Below are positions 1-7,240 of a DNA stretch of 8,855 nt, piece by piece. The stretch comes from Fimbriimonadaceae bacterium. Lineage in GTDB: Bacteria; Armatimonadota; Fimbriimonadia; Fimbriimonadales; Fimbriimonadaceae. The notes under the pieces were generated by a model. The model did no database searches and was not told where the DNA came from. It saw only the letters and a program-made list of their open reading frames with translations. The stretch covers positions 1 to 8,855 of the forward strand of contig JAIBBE010000015.1 of NCBI GenBank assembly GCA_019694835.1, read 5' to 3'. The translations under genes were made by a program, and so were the position numbers. Positions within the stretch are counted from its first letter, which is position 1; every line of letters begins with the position of its first letter.

Positions 1-1095
1 AAAGCCGCGCGCTGTGCGTTCGCGGTTATCCACGTAATGAAACAACATCGGGTATGGATGATCCAGGCTGTCGTACCTACCCCGGAAGGGAGGCATGAAT
101 CGCAACATGAAGTAGTCGAGTCCTCCCCTGGGGGTGCTTAGGAGGGCTTCTTTCACGTTCTCGACGGTTTGGGGAGGGTGCCCGTCGGATGATATGTCGA
201 TGCAGACTGGGAAGGCGCCCGCAAAGAACCCAATTGACTGCGTGATGTCCGCATCGTCGAAGAAGGATTCGCGTTGGGCGCTCATTACGTACAGCGGCAA
301 CGTCGCGCGCGGCTGCAGGTCGTGGCAGGCGTGGCTGAAGGCTGCCAGCAACAGATGGAAGGCGTTCGCCTGGTAGCTCTCTACCGCACGGTCCAGGCTC
401 GACACATGGTCAGCGGTGGAAAGTAGGTGAGTGGCGTGATGAACCATTTCCTTCTGCAACGCGTACGAACGCGGCCTTTTGTCTGGTAAGAACGCCTCGC
501 CTCGTCCCACCACGGTCTGCCAGTGAGCGGCGGCTTCTGGCGATAGCCCTCTGTCTGCGTAGCGGTCCAAGCGCAGACACCAGTCGAAGTAGGAAATGCT
601 GCGGCTGGGAGAGATCGGCTCGTCTGCACAGTGTCGGCGAAACTCGTCGACAAAGACCCCCCAGGAGGTGCGGTCGAAGACTAAGTGATGAAACAGAAAG
701 AAGAGCACCTGCGAGTGTCGGTCTTGGTAATTCTCGAAGAGAACTACCCGGTATAGATGACCTTTGCTCAAGTCAAATTCACGCTGAAGCGCGGCGCAGC
801 GCGCGGAGATGGTGGCGTCGTGTTCAGTCAGCGGGACGCTCCCGAGGTCGACGCGAGCAACGCATCGCTCGCTACCCAGCTCCTGGTAGATCTGTCGCCA
901 TTCGCCGGCAGCACGCTCCTCGAAGCGCGCCGTAAGGATGGGGTGCTTGTGCACGATTCTGCGCACGGCATCTTCGACGACGTCGGGCTCAACGCGCTCA
1001 TTCAACGCAATGAGGAAAGGGCTGTTAAAGACGTTGCGATCAACCAGATCTCGCTGGAAGAACCGGTGCTGCACGGCTGACAACCCGAAGCCGTT
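1..1095 (-). other. Condensation-superfamily domain C3 (C/E-like, HHLVFDR), truncated by the window edge
   Basis: About 365 residues are visible, from residue 2046 to the edge. The first motif, LSAVQHRFF, looks like the PIQxWFF motif of epimerization domains, and HHLVFDRTSW (2181-2190) resembles the E-domain HHLVVDGVSW with Gly replaced by Arg. However, the region expected to hold EGHGRE reads VMSAQRES, which lacks the first Glu. IGFFAGAFPVCID (2333-2345) matches the C5/E-type segment, and LFHYVDNR near the edge sits where FNYLGQFD is found in E domains. By comparison with the upstream protein's terminal domain, roughly 60 residues remain outside the window if the protein ends with this domain. 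Whether it condenses, epimerizes or is inactive cannot be decided here. Confidence 0.8.
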
Positions 1096-4000
1096 ATAGG
1101 GGTCTGACCGGATAGACGCAGCAGCCTCGGTTATCAGTGGTCGGACGGTATGTGCCAACTCGCGAATCGTCGGATGGCGAAAAAGGTCGCTTGCAGAGAG
1201 AGTATGCCCACCCTGCTGCAGCAAGCTTACAATCTCTAGCGCCTTCAGTGAGTGCCCGCCGAGCGCGTAGAAATTGTCGTCTATGCCGACCTCATCGCGC
1301 TCGAGGGCCTTGCGCCATATAGCAACCAGCAGGCGTTCCACCGGGGTCTCTGGCGCAATGTGGGCCTTAGGCTGTGTTGGCGTCTTGAAATATGTGGTGA
1401 GCTCATGTCGGTCAACTTTTCCGTTAGGGGTCAGGGGGAGGTTCGATAGTTGGACCAAGTGCCCGGGGACCATGTAGTGCGGCAGGGTCGTACGTAGGTG
1501 CGTTTTGAGGAGCGTCTCGTCGAGGCGTTCGGCTGAGACGTAGTAGGCGATGAGCTGATCACCTTTCATAACGACAGCGCACTGTCCGATGAGTGGGTGC
1601 TCAGCCAACCGTGCTTCGATCTCTGCCGGCTCGACCCGAAATCCTCTCAGCTTTATTTGTTGATCGATCCGCCCCAAGAAGACCAGTTCCCCGTCTTCCT
1701 GCCACTTGACTAGGTCCCCGGATTTGTACATCACGGCGCCGGGTGCGGATGGGTCGGGTACAAAGCGCTGACAAGTGAGCTTTGGATCCCCCCAATATCC
1801 TTGACTGACACCGTCTCCACCGATGTAGAGCTCGCCAGGCACGCCGACGGGGAGCTGTTGCCGGTTAGCGTCGAGCACGTACAGGGTGGTATTGGGCACC
1901 GGTCTTCCGATAGGCACAATGTCATCGACTGAATTCACAGTGTGACTGTTGCTAATCACGGTGACTTCGGTCGGACCGTATACGTTGACCAGGATGCCGG
2001 GACCAAGATGGGTGAAGGCCTTCTTTACATGCGCCGTCGATGCGGGTTCACCGCCGAACAGCACCTTGCGTAGTGGGGCGAAAATCGTTGGTTCGTAGTC
2101 GATGTACGCATTGAACAGGGCGGTTGCGATCGTTACGATGGTGATGCCGGTCTTGTCGATGACCGCGGCCACACGCCCGGGATCGGTGGCATCTTCCTGT
2201 TCGGCTAGAACCAGTGTGGCGCCATTCAGTAACGCGCCGAATATGTCGAACACCGACAGGTCGAACACATAGTTGACCAGCTGCAGAATATTGTCCTCGG
2301 GTTTGATGGTGAGGTAATCCGCTCCCATCACCGTTCGAATCACATTGCGGTGGCCTACCGCGACCCCCTTCGGCGCGCCTGTGGACCCAGAGGTGTACAT
2401 GATGTAGGCCGGCGCGACTGGCGGTCCCAGAACTGGTAGAACAGAGATGTCGGCTTCGGCATCCTGCGCCGCGCGGATCATCGCTTCCGTCAGGCACACC
2501 CGGGCTCCGCTGTCTCTCAGGATCGACTGGATTCGCTCGCGCGGATATCCCGGGTCGATAGGGACGTAAGCCCCGCCCAGCCGCAGTATGGACCAAATGC
2601 CCACCACCATGTCCACCGACCGCGCCGTCATCAAAGCGACCGGTTCCCCCGGCCTGGCGCCCAAGTCCAGTAGTCGAGCCGCCATCGCCTCCGCGCGCGT
2701 ATGCAAGTCCAGATATGTCAATACCTCGTCTTGGAAGCGCACAGCAACGTGTCGCGGATAGCGCCGCACAGACTCTTCAAAAAGCTGAAAGAGCGAGGTC
2801 TCCCTCGGACACAGCGCCGAAGAGTTCGCAACACCCACCCCGCTTCCGGCGCCACTTGTTGGCAGCCAGGTGAGCATACGAAGTGGTTTCGCAGGGTTCA
2901 CCACGACGTCCGATATCAGTTGGACAAGAGACTCCGCCATGCGCCGGATAGTGCTCTCTTGAAACAGTCCGGTGGCGTAGGTGAATGAGAGACGTACCTC
3001 GTCGGCGCACTCGAACGCCTCGACCGTCAAGTCGACCTTAGCTGACGCATCCGCAAGCGGGTACGGTTCGATGCGAAGGCCTTCGATGTCCAACACTGCT
3101 GGCCCCGTCGATTGAAACGCGAAGATTGTGTCGAAAAGAGGATTTCGTGAGGGATCCCTTTCACCCTGGGCCAGACGGACCATCCGGTCGAAGGGATAGT
3201 CCTGGTGCTCTATCGCCGACAGTGCTTTCTTCTTAACGGATTCGAGGTAATCACTAAAGGCCGCGTCGGGCTGAGGGTTTGTCCTCACGGGCACCATATT
3301 GACGAACATCCCGGCTACTGACTGTAGGTCGCCGTGCATACGGTTGGCGACGGGTATTCCGACAATCAGATCCTCCTGTCCCGAGTACTTGTGCAGCAGA
3401 ACGGTGTACGCGGCGAGGAGGGACACGAACAGCGTCGTATGGTGTGCCTTCGCGAGGTCGCGGAGCCGGACTGTCTGCTCCGAGCCCAGACGAATCGTGA
3501 CCGTGTGACCGTCGAAGCTCGCTTCGGGAGGGCGAGGAAAGTCGAGCGGCAACTCCAACAGTGGAAGAGGGCCTTGCAACTGCAGCAGCCAGTACTGCTC
3601 CTGCGGCCCGTAATTTCCGCACTCCCACTCGCGCTGCTGCCACAGGGTGAAGTCCGTGTATTGCAAGGGGCATGGTTCGAGCTTCGCACCTCGATATAGC
3701 TGGCTTATTTCACGCATAAACATGGCTTCCGTGACACCGTCCGAGACGATGTGATGATTCGCCACAATGAGGATATGCCGCTGCTCGCCTACGGTCAGCA
3801 GGCTGGCACGGAACAGAGGCGGCGAGGCTAGGTCGTAATCTGCCCGCAGTTGGGACGCGACAACCGGTACAGCGGACTCCGTGCCTTCCGCACGCGCGAG
3901 CCGAAAATCGACCCTTTCGACGACGATCTTGACTGGAACGCCATTGCGGACCACGAATCCGCTCCGAAACGCCTCGTGTCGCTGAACCACTGCGCGAATG

Positions 4001-7000
4001 GCGTTCTCAACCTTCTCGATATCGAGGGGTCCTTCGATGAGCATGGGAAAGATGTTGTTGTAACTGTGATTCCATTTCGTCGTGTGCTGGTGCGCATACA
4101 CCATTCGCTCGGAAAAACTCAGCGGATACTCTGGGAGTCTCGGGTTGCGCGGGATTCGGGTGCGGTGGCGGCGCGAGGCTCTGCTCGGGACGGCTAGATG
4201 GACGGCCAGTCCGGCGATCGTGGGATGCTCGAAGATCTCATGCAGCGGGACCGGTACCTCGAACGCTTGCTCCAGCCGACTAGACAAAATTGCCGCGGTC
4301 AGCGAGTGGCCGCCACAGTCGAAGAAGCTCCGGCTAACATTGACGACCGGGCAGTCGAGTATTTCACTCCAAATGACCGCGATCGTCTGCTCGGCCTCGG
4401 TTAGCGGCGGTTGCTCCGCATGTACAACAACGGCTTCCGGCGCGGCCGAGGGCAGGCGTCGACGATCGATCTTGCCGTTGCGATCCAGGGGCATTGCGTC
4501 CACCACGAACAGGGTGGTCGGGACCATGTAGCCGGGTAAGTGCCGCCTAGCATGGGCAGTAAGTTCTTCGGACGTCAGTGATGCGTCGGCCGCACGAGTG
4601 CAGAACGCCTGCAGGCACTTTTCGCCCTGCTTGTTCACTCGAACGATTACTGCCGCCTCTTTCACCCCTGGGTAACTCTGAAGCACTGCCTCGATCTCGC
4701 CCGGCTCGATCCGCATACCGCGGATCTTCACTTGCCAGTCCATGCGGCCAAGAAATTCGACGGTGCCGTCGTCGCGCCACTTCGCAACATCTCCGGTTCG
4801 ATAGACGCGTTCGCCAGCGATGGACACGAACTTCTGTGCGGTCAAGTCTTCATCCAGATAGCCAGCCGCGAGTCCGTCGCCCGCGATACATAATTCACCG
4901 CTTACCCCCAGGGGCACTTGCGACCGACCATTCAAGATCAATACGCGAGTATTGGACAGTGGATATCCGACGGGAACACTGGTTGCGTCTACTGCCACAT
5001 CGCTGACAGGGAAATACGTCGTAGAAAAAGTGCTCTCTGTGGGCCCATAAAGGTGCAGCAACTTGCCCGGACCAAGTCGCATCACAGCTTTCCGCATGTG
5101 ATCGGCAGATGCGCGCTCACCGCCGGTCAAAATCTTCCGTAGCCCTACTAACGCGTCGAGTTTCTCGTCGACCATGGCGTTGAACAGGGCGGTCGTCATG
5201 AAAGTGACGGATACGCGCTCGTTCTCGAGCAGTGTCGCAATGCGACTCAAATCCCCTCGCGAATCGCTGTCCACAAGGATGAGGGTTGCTCCGTTGAGCA
5301 GAGCTCCGAATACCTCCATCAGTGATGCGTCAAAGGCGAGACTTGCCAATTGGAGCAGGCGGTCCGACGGGTGAATCACGAGGAAGTTGGAATCGACGAC
5401 CGTCCGTACGACATTGAAGTGCCGGACGAGAGCGCCTTTTGGCTCTCCCGTCGAGCCGGACGTATACAGCACGCAGGCGACAGCAGATGGGTCGCGTTCT
5501 CGCAAGGGCTGCGGGTGGGCGGGATAACGCTCAGCAAGCTTCAGATCAACGATCTCGAAATCCAAGTCCTGGATTGGACCATGTTCGGCAACAAGTAACT
5601 TCGCCGAGCTCGATTGCAGCATTTGTGCGATCCTCGCGGGGGGCAGATCCGGCGAGATGGGTAGGTATGCGCATTCGGCTTTGAGGATTCCCAACACGCC
5701 GGCCACCACGTTGAGCGAAGGATCCGCCCACAGCGCGACGACATCGCCCGTTTTAGCGCCTTGGGATCGCAACATATTCGCCACTCGATTGGCCCGCTCG
5801 TCCAACTCGCGATAATCGATCGTCTTGTTCCGGTGTCGAAGAGCCGGATCCTCGGGCGACCTAGCCACTTGTTCTACAAAGAGGCGATCTAGTGTCTTCC
5901 ACGGGTATGGGCGAGCTGTGTCGTTAAACGAAGCGATTCGCTTCCGCTCACCGGCCGAGAGAATGTCGATGTCTGCCAAATCGCCTGCAGGAGAGTCGAT
6001 GAGGGCATCGACAACCGCGCAATAGTGCTTCGCCATTCGCTGGATGGTCGACGAGTCAAAGATCGAGGTCGCGAATTCGATCGAAAAATCAAGCCGGTCA
6101 TCTACTTCCAGCAACCCGAATGTCAGGTCGAACTCTGCCTTCTCGTGGATGAACTGCCTAGGCGCCACCTCGAGATCGTCATACACTTGTGTTTGTAGAC
6201 TCTGATGGAAGAACAAGACGTCGTATAGAGGGTTGCGACTCGGATCACGCGTCGGCCCCAACTTCTCCACGAGGCAGCGCACATCGTATCGGGAATGCAG
6301 TCGCCCCTCGCGCACTGCGTCGCTCACCTCAGCCAAGAAGGCACGGGCAGTCTTATCCGGACTGGCATTGGCGCGAATCGGCAATGTATTCATGAACATG
6401 CCGACGACTTCCGCCAGTTCGTCGCATGGTCGGACTTCGTGCGGCGTGCCGATCACAAGGTCTTCTTGGAAGCCGTATTTTGCGAGCAACACGAATACGG
6501 CCGTCATCGCCACATCAGGCAAGGGGACTCCGCGCGAGGTTGCGAACGCACGTAACTTCTTGGTCCGGCGCGTACCCATCGGGAAGTGCCGAATCGTGCC
6601 GCGAAAGTCGAAGACGGTAGGTCGGCGGTGGTCGGCGGGCAGCTGCAAAACTGGAAGTTCGCCCGCGAACTTGGAGAGCCAGAATTCTTCGTCCGCCGCT
6701 GAGTGCTCCGCCCCGGTCTCTACCTGGGAACCGTAAGAGCCGCGGATCTCCGGTAGGGGCATGTTGTGATACAGCCGGAACAGATCCCGAACGAGGATGT
6801 CCTCCGACCCGAGATCGCAGACGACGTGGTGGATATCCATCACGAGTACGTGCGAGGCCTCATGCTCGGCGAAATCGGACACACGCAGGAGAGCAGCTCT
6901 CAGCAATGGAGCCTCGTCCAGCGCGAACGGTCTGATGAAGTTGGTGATCTTCTTCGAGACATCCTTGGCCGCAACATTTTCGAGGTAGACCAACTCGAAC

Positions 7001-7230
7001 GATGAGACTTCGTGGATTGCTTGCATCGGTTCGGTGCCGTACAGCGAAAAGGTTGCACGAAGTTGTTCGTGACGTTGCACCAACCGCAGGAGTGCCTGTT
7101 CGAGCCGCCGTGGGTCCACCTTGCCACGAAGTGTCCGAACTACTGGTGCGTTATAGGCGGTGCTTAGGGGATTCAAACGGTGGATGATCCAAAGGCGTTG
7201 TTGCGCAGATGTGAGCCGGTGCACGCTCAT
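1..7230 (-). CDS. Nonribosomal peptide synthetase, two modules plus terminal C-like domain (C-A-PCP-C-A-PCP-C), 3'-partial
   Basis: I read every in-frame triplet from the ATG at 7228-7230 to base 1 and found no stop: 2,410 codons, with the C-terminus outside the window. Domains by residue: C1 about 5-430, A1 449-925, PCP1 943-1013, C2 1033-1455, A2 1476-1943, PCP2 1960-2031, C3 from 2046 to the edge. The protein should accept a peptidyl chain from the upstream synthetase, add two A-domain-selected residues as a cytoplasmic multimodular enzyme, and leave the chain on PCP2 for C3 or for a later partner. Core motifs are intact: YTSGSTGEPKG and YTSGSTGAPKG, NGKID and NGKVD, GGHSL twice. C1 starts at the very N-terminus with no loading module, so this is an elongation protein. 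Eight TTA leucine codons (for example at 682-684, 2230-2232 and 4537-4539) would be unusual in a Streptomyces core gene. An in-frame GTG at 7239 is an alternative start. No thioesterase is visible. Confidence 0.95.
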   Translation of the reverse strand, partial: MSVHRLTSAQQRLWIIHRLNPLSTAYNAPVVRTLRGKVDPRRLEQALLRLVQRHEQLRATFSLYGTEPMQAIHEVSSFELVYLENVAAKDVSKKITNFIRPFALDEAPLLRAALLRVSDFAEHEASHVLVMDIHHVVCDLGSEDILVRDLFRLYHNMPLPEIRGSYGSQVETGAEHSAADEEFWLSKFAGELPVLQLPADHRRPTVFDFRGTIRHFPMGTRRTKKLRAFATSRGVPLPDVAMTAVFVLLAKYGFQEDLVIGTPHEVRPCDELAEVVGMFMNTLPIRANASPDKTARAFLAEVSDAVREGRLHSRYDVRCLVEKLGPTRDPSRNPLYDVLFFHQSLQTQVYDDLEVAPRQFIHEKAEFDLTFGLLEVDDRLDFSIEFATSIFDSSTIQRMAKHYCAVVDALIDSPAGDLADIDILSAGERKRIASFNDTARPYPWKTLDRLFVEQVARSPEDPALRHRNKTIDYRELDERANRVANMLRSQGAKTGDVVALWADPSLNVVAGVLGILKAECAYLPISPDLPPARIAQMLQSSSAKLLVAEHGPIQDLDFEIVDLKLAERYPAHPQPLRERDPSAVACVLYTSGSTGEPKGALVRHFNVVRTVVDSNFLVIHPSDRLLQLASLAFDASLMEVFGALLNGATLILVDSDSRGDLSRIATLLENERVSVTFMTTALFNAMVDEKLDALVGLRKILTGGERASADHMRKAVMRLGPGKLLHLYGPTESTFSTTYFPVSDVAVDATSVPVGYPLSNTRVLILNGRSQVPLGVSGELCIAGDGLAAGYLDEDLTAQKFVSIAGERVYRTGDVAKWRDDGTVEFLGRMDWQVKIRGMRIEPGEIEAVLQSYPGVKEAAVIVRVNKQGEKCLQAFCTRAADASLTSEELTAHARRHLPGYMVPTTLFVVDAMPLDRNGKIDRRRLPSAAPEAVVVHAEQPPLTEAEQTIAVIWSEILDCPVVNVSRSFFDCGGHSLTAAILSSRLEQAFEVPVPLHEIFEHPTIAGLAVHLAVPSRASRRHRTRIPRNPRLPEYPLSFSERMVYAHQHTTKWNHSYNNIFPMLIEGPLDIEKVENAIRAVVQRHEAFRSGFVVRNGVPVKIVVERVDFRLARAEGTESAVPVVASQLRADYDLASPPLFRASLLTVGEQRHILIVANHHIVSDGVTEAMFMREISQLYRGAKLEPCPLQYTDFTLWQQREWECGNYGPQEQYWLLQLQGPLPLLELPLDFPRPPEASFDGHTVTIRLGSEQTVRLRDLAKAHHTTLFVSLLAAYTVLLHKYSGQEDLIVGIPVANRMHGDLQSVAGMFVNMVPVRTNPQPDAAFSDYLESVKKKALSAIEHQDYPFDRMVRLAQGERDPSRNPLFDTIFAFQSTGPAVLDIEGLRIEPYPLADASAKVDLTVEAFECADEVRLSFTYATGLFQESTIRRMAESLVQLISDVVVNPAKPLRMLTWLPTSGAGSGVGVANSSALCPRETSLFQLFEESVRRYPRHVAVRFQDEVLTYLDLHTRAEAMAARLLDLGARPGEPVALMTARSVDMVVGIWSILRLGGAYVPIDPGYPRERIQSILRDSGARVCLTEAMIRAAQDAEADISVLPVLGPPVAPAYIMYTSGSTGAPKGVAVGHRNVIRTVMGADYLTIKPEDNILQLVNYVFDLSVFDIFGALLNGATLVLAEQEDATDPGRVAAVIDKTGITIVTIATALFNAYIDYEPTIFAPLRKVLFGGEPASTAHVKKAFTHLGPGILVNVYGPTEVTVISNSHTVNSVDDIVPIGRPVPNTTLYVLDANRQQLPVGVPGELYIGGDGVSQGYWGDPKLTCQRFVPDPSAPGAVMYKSGDLVKWQEDGELVFLGRIDQQIKLRGFRVEPAEIEARLAEHPLIGQCAVVMKGDQLIAYYVSAERLDETLLKTHLRTTLPHYMVPGHLVQLSNLPLTPNGKVDRHELTTYFKTPTQPKAHIAPETPVERLLVAIWRKALERDEVGIDDNFYALGGHSLKALEIVSLLQQGGHTLSASDLFRHPTIRELAHTVRPLITEAAASIRSDPYNGFGLSAVQHRFFQRDLVDRNVFNSPFLIALNERVEPDVVEDAVRRIVHKHPILTARFEERAAGEWRQIYQELGSERCVARVDLGSVPLTEHDATISARCAALQREFDLSKGHLYRVVLFENYQDRHSQVLFFLFHHLVFDRTSWGVFVDEFRRHCADEPISPSRSISYFDWCLRLDRYADRGLSPEAAAHWQTVVGRGEAFLPDKRPRSYALQKEMVHHATHLLSTADHVSSLDRAVESYQANAFHLLLAAFSHACHDLQPRATLPLYVMSAQRESFFDDADITQSIGFFAGAFPVCIDISSDGHPPQTVENVKEALLSTPRGGLDYFMLRFMPPFRGRYDSLDHPYPMLFHYVDNRERTARGF
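1138..1353 (-). other. Peptidyl carrier domain PCP2 of the downstream NRPS
   Basis: It spans residues 1960-2031. VGIDDNFYALGGHSLKALEI contains the modification site Ser1994, and LFRHPTIRELA closes the domain. The GGHSL motif is of the type found before condensation domains, which is at odds with reading the following C3 domain as a simple epimerization domain. Confidence 0.93.
1402..2805 (-). other. Adenylation domain A2 of the downstream NRPS
   Basis: It spans residues 1476-1943 and activates the second amino acid. Motifs: LRLGGAYVPIDPGYP, YTSGSTGAPKG (1612-1622), FDLSVFDIF (1656-1664), LFGGEPA (1724-1730), VYGPTEVTV (1750-1758), YKSGDL (1835-1840), IKLRGFRVEPAEIE (1859-1872) and NGKVD (1936-1940, Lys1938). 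The pocket aligned by eye reads Asp1657, Leu1658, Phe1661, Thr1700, Leu1724, Gly1726, Val1750, Val1758, Ile1759, Lys1938. I do not recognise this code as a standard one. Asp1657 indicates an alpha-amino acid substrate. YKSGDL has Lys-Ser where A1 has Arg-Thr, a common variation. Confidence 0.93.
2866..4134 (-). other. Condensation domain C2 of the downstream NRPS
   Basis: It spans residues 1033-1455 and forms the peptide bond between the PCP1-bound chain and the PCP2-bound residue. It begins with YPLSFSERMVYAHQ, where Glu-Arg replaces the common Gln-Gln/Gln-Arg of the first motif. The active-site motif is the textbook HHIVSDG (1159-1165). GMFVNMVPVR (1307-1316), HQDYPFDRMV (1343-1352) and RDPSRNPLFD (1358-1367) are all canonical. 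It is the most conventional of the C-family domains here and should be active. HHIVSDG after a module without an E domain suggests the LCL class. Confidence 0.93.
4192..4404 (-). other. Peptidyl carrier domain PCP1 of the downstream NRPS
   Basis: It spans residues 943-1013 and contains FDCGGHSLTA, with Ser976 as the phosphopantetheine site, followed by VPLHEIFEHPTIAGLA. The GGHSL form is the one usually found before condensation domains, agreeing with the C2 domain that follows. Cys replaces the more usual Leu or Leu-like residue before the Gly pair. Confidence 0.93.
4456..5886 (-). other. Adenylation domain A1 of the downstream NRPS
   Basis: It spans residues 449-925 and activates one amino acid as an aminoacyl-AMP for PCP1. 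Motifs in order: LYTSGSTGEPKG (588-599), FDASLMEVF (633-641), LTGGE (701-705), LYGPTEST (727-734), YRTGDV (810-815), VKIRGMRIEPGEIE (834-847) and NGKID (918-922, Lys920 catalytic). Aligned by eye to the GrsA pocket, it reads Asp634, Ala635, Met638, Phe677, Leu701, Gly703, Leu727, then an uncertain pair, and Lys920. Asp634 implies an alpha-amino acid, and the pocket looks hydrophobic. The segment after GPTEST is one residue shorter than usual, so the last two pocket positions are ambiguous. AECAYLPI replaces the common AGGAYxPx. Confidence 0.93.
5941..7218 (-). other. Condensation domain C1 of the downstream NRPS
   Basis: It spans residues 5-430. The first motif is LTSAQQRLW, followed by QRHEQLRATF and the catalytic HHVVCDL (residues 134-140), which keeps both His and the Asp but has Leu instead of Gly. 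GMFMNTLPIR (277-286) and RDPSRNPLYD (328-337) are well conserved. The usual HQDxPFE motif is degraded to RYDVRCLVE. As the first domain of the protein it should take the donor peptide from the upstream synthetase. If that chain ends in a D-residue, C1 would be a DCL-type domain; I cannot confirm the subtype by eye. Confidence 0.92.
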
Positions 7231-7240
7231 CGCCGGCACT

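Noticed and set aside
757..1080. Plus-strand open frame of 107 codons
   Set aside because: It is antisense to the C3 domain, whose minus-strand frame is uninterrupted and carries recognisable motifs. The plus-strand translation shows no family resemblance.
2048..2596. Minus-strand open frame of 182 codons in a different frame from the NRPS
   Set aside because: It overlaps A2, whose frame has YTSGSTGAPKG and GPTE motifs. The alternative translation is Arg/His/Gly-rich and resembles a frame-shifted shadow of A2.
3254..4531. Cluster of overlapping open frames on both strands (89 to 149 codons) around C2 and PCP1
   Set aside because: The C2 and PCP1 reading frame explains the whole stretch with canonical motifs; the others are low-complexity shadows.
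2098..5197. Near-repeated DNA between A1 and A2 (for example around the LFNA and FGALLNGATL codons at 2104-2130 and 5170-5196, and 2215-2262 and 5281-5329)
   Set aside because: These short similarities are in conserved A-domain motifs and are expected from homologous modules; they are not an independent repeat or mobile element.
6233..6736. Plus-strand open frame of 167 codons
   Set aside because: It is the longest plus-strand frame, but it mirrors the C1 domain. Its product is Ser/Arg/Thr-rich with no motif, as expected from a shadow of a coding strand.
7231..7240. Possible promoter or terminator between the two genes
   Set aside because: The gap is only 10 bp with no hairpin or T-run, too small for either; the genes look co-transcribed.
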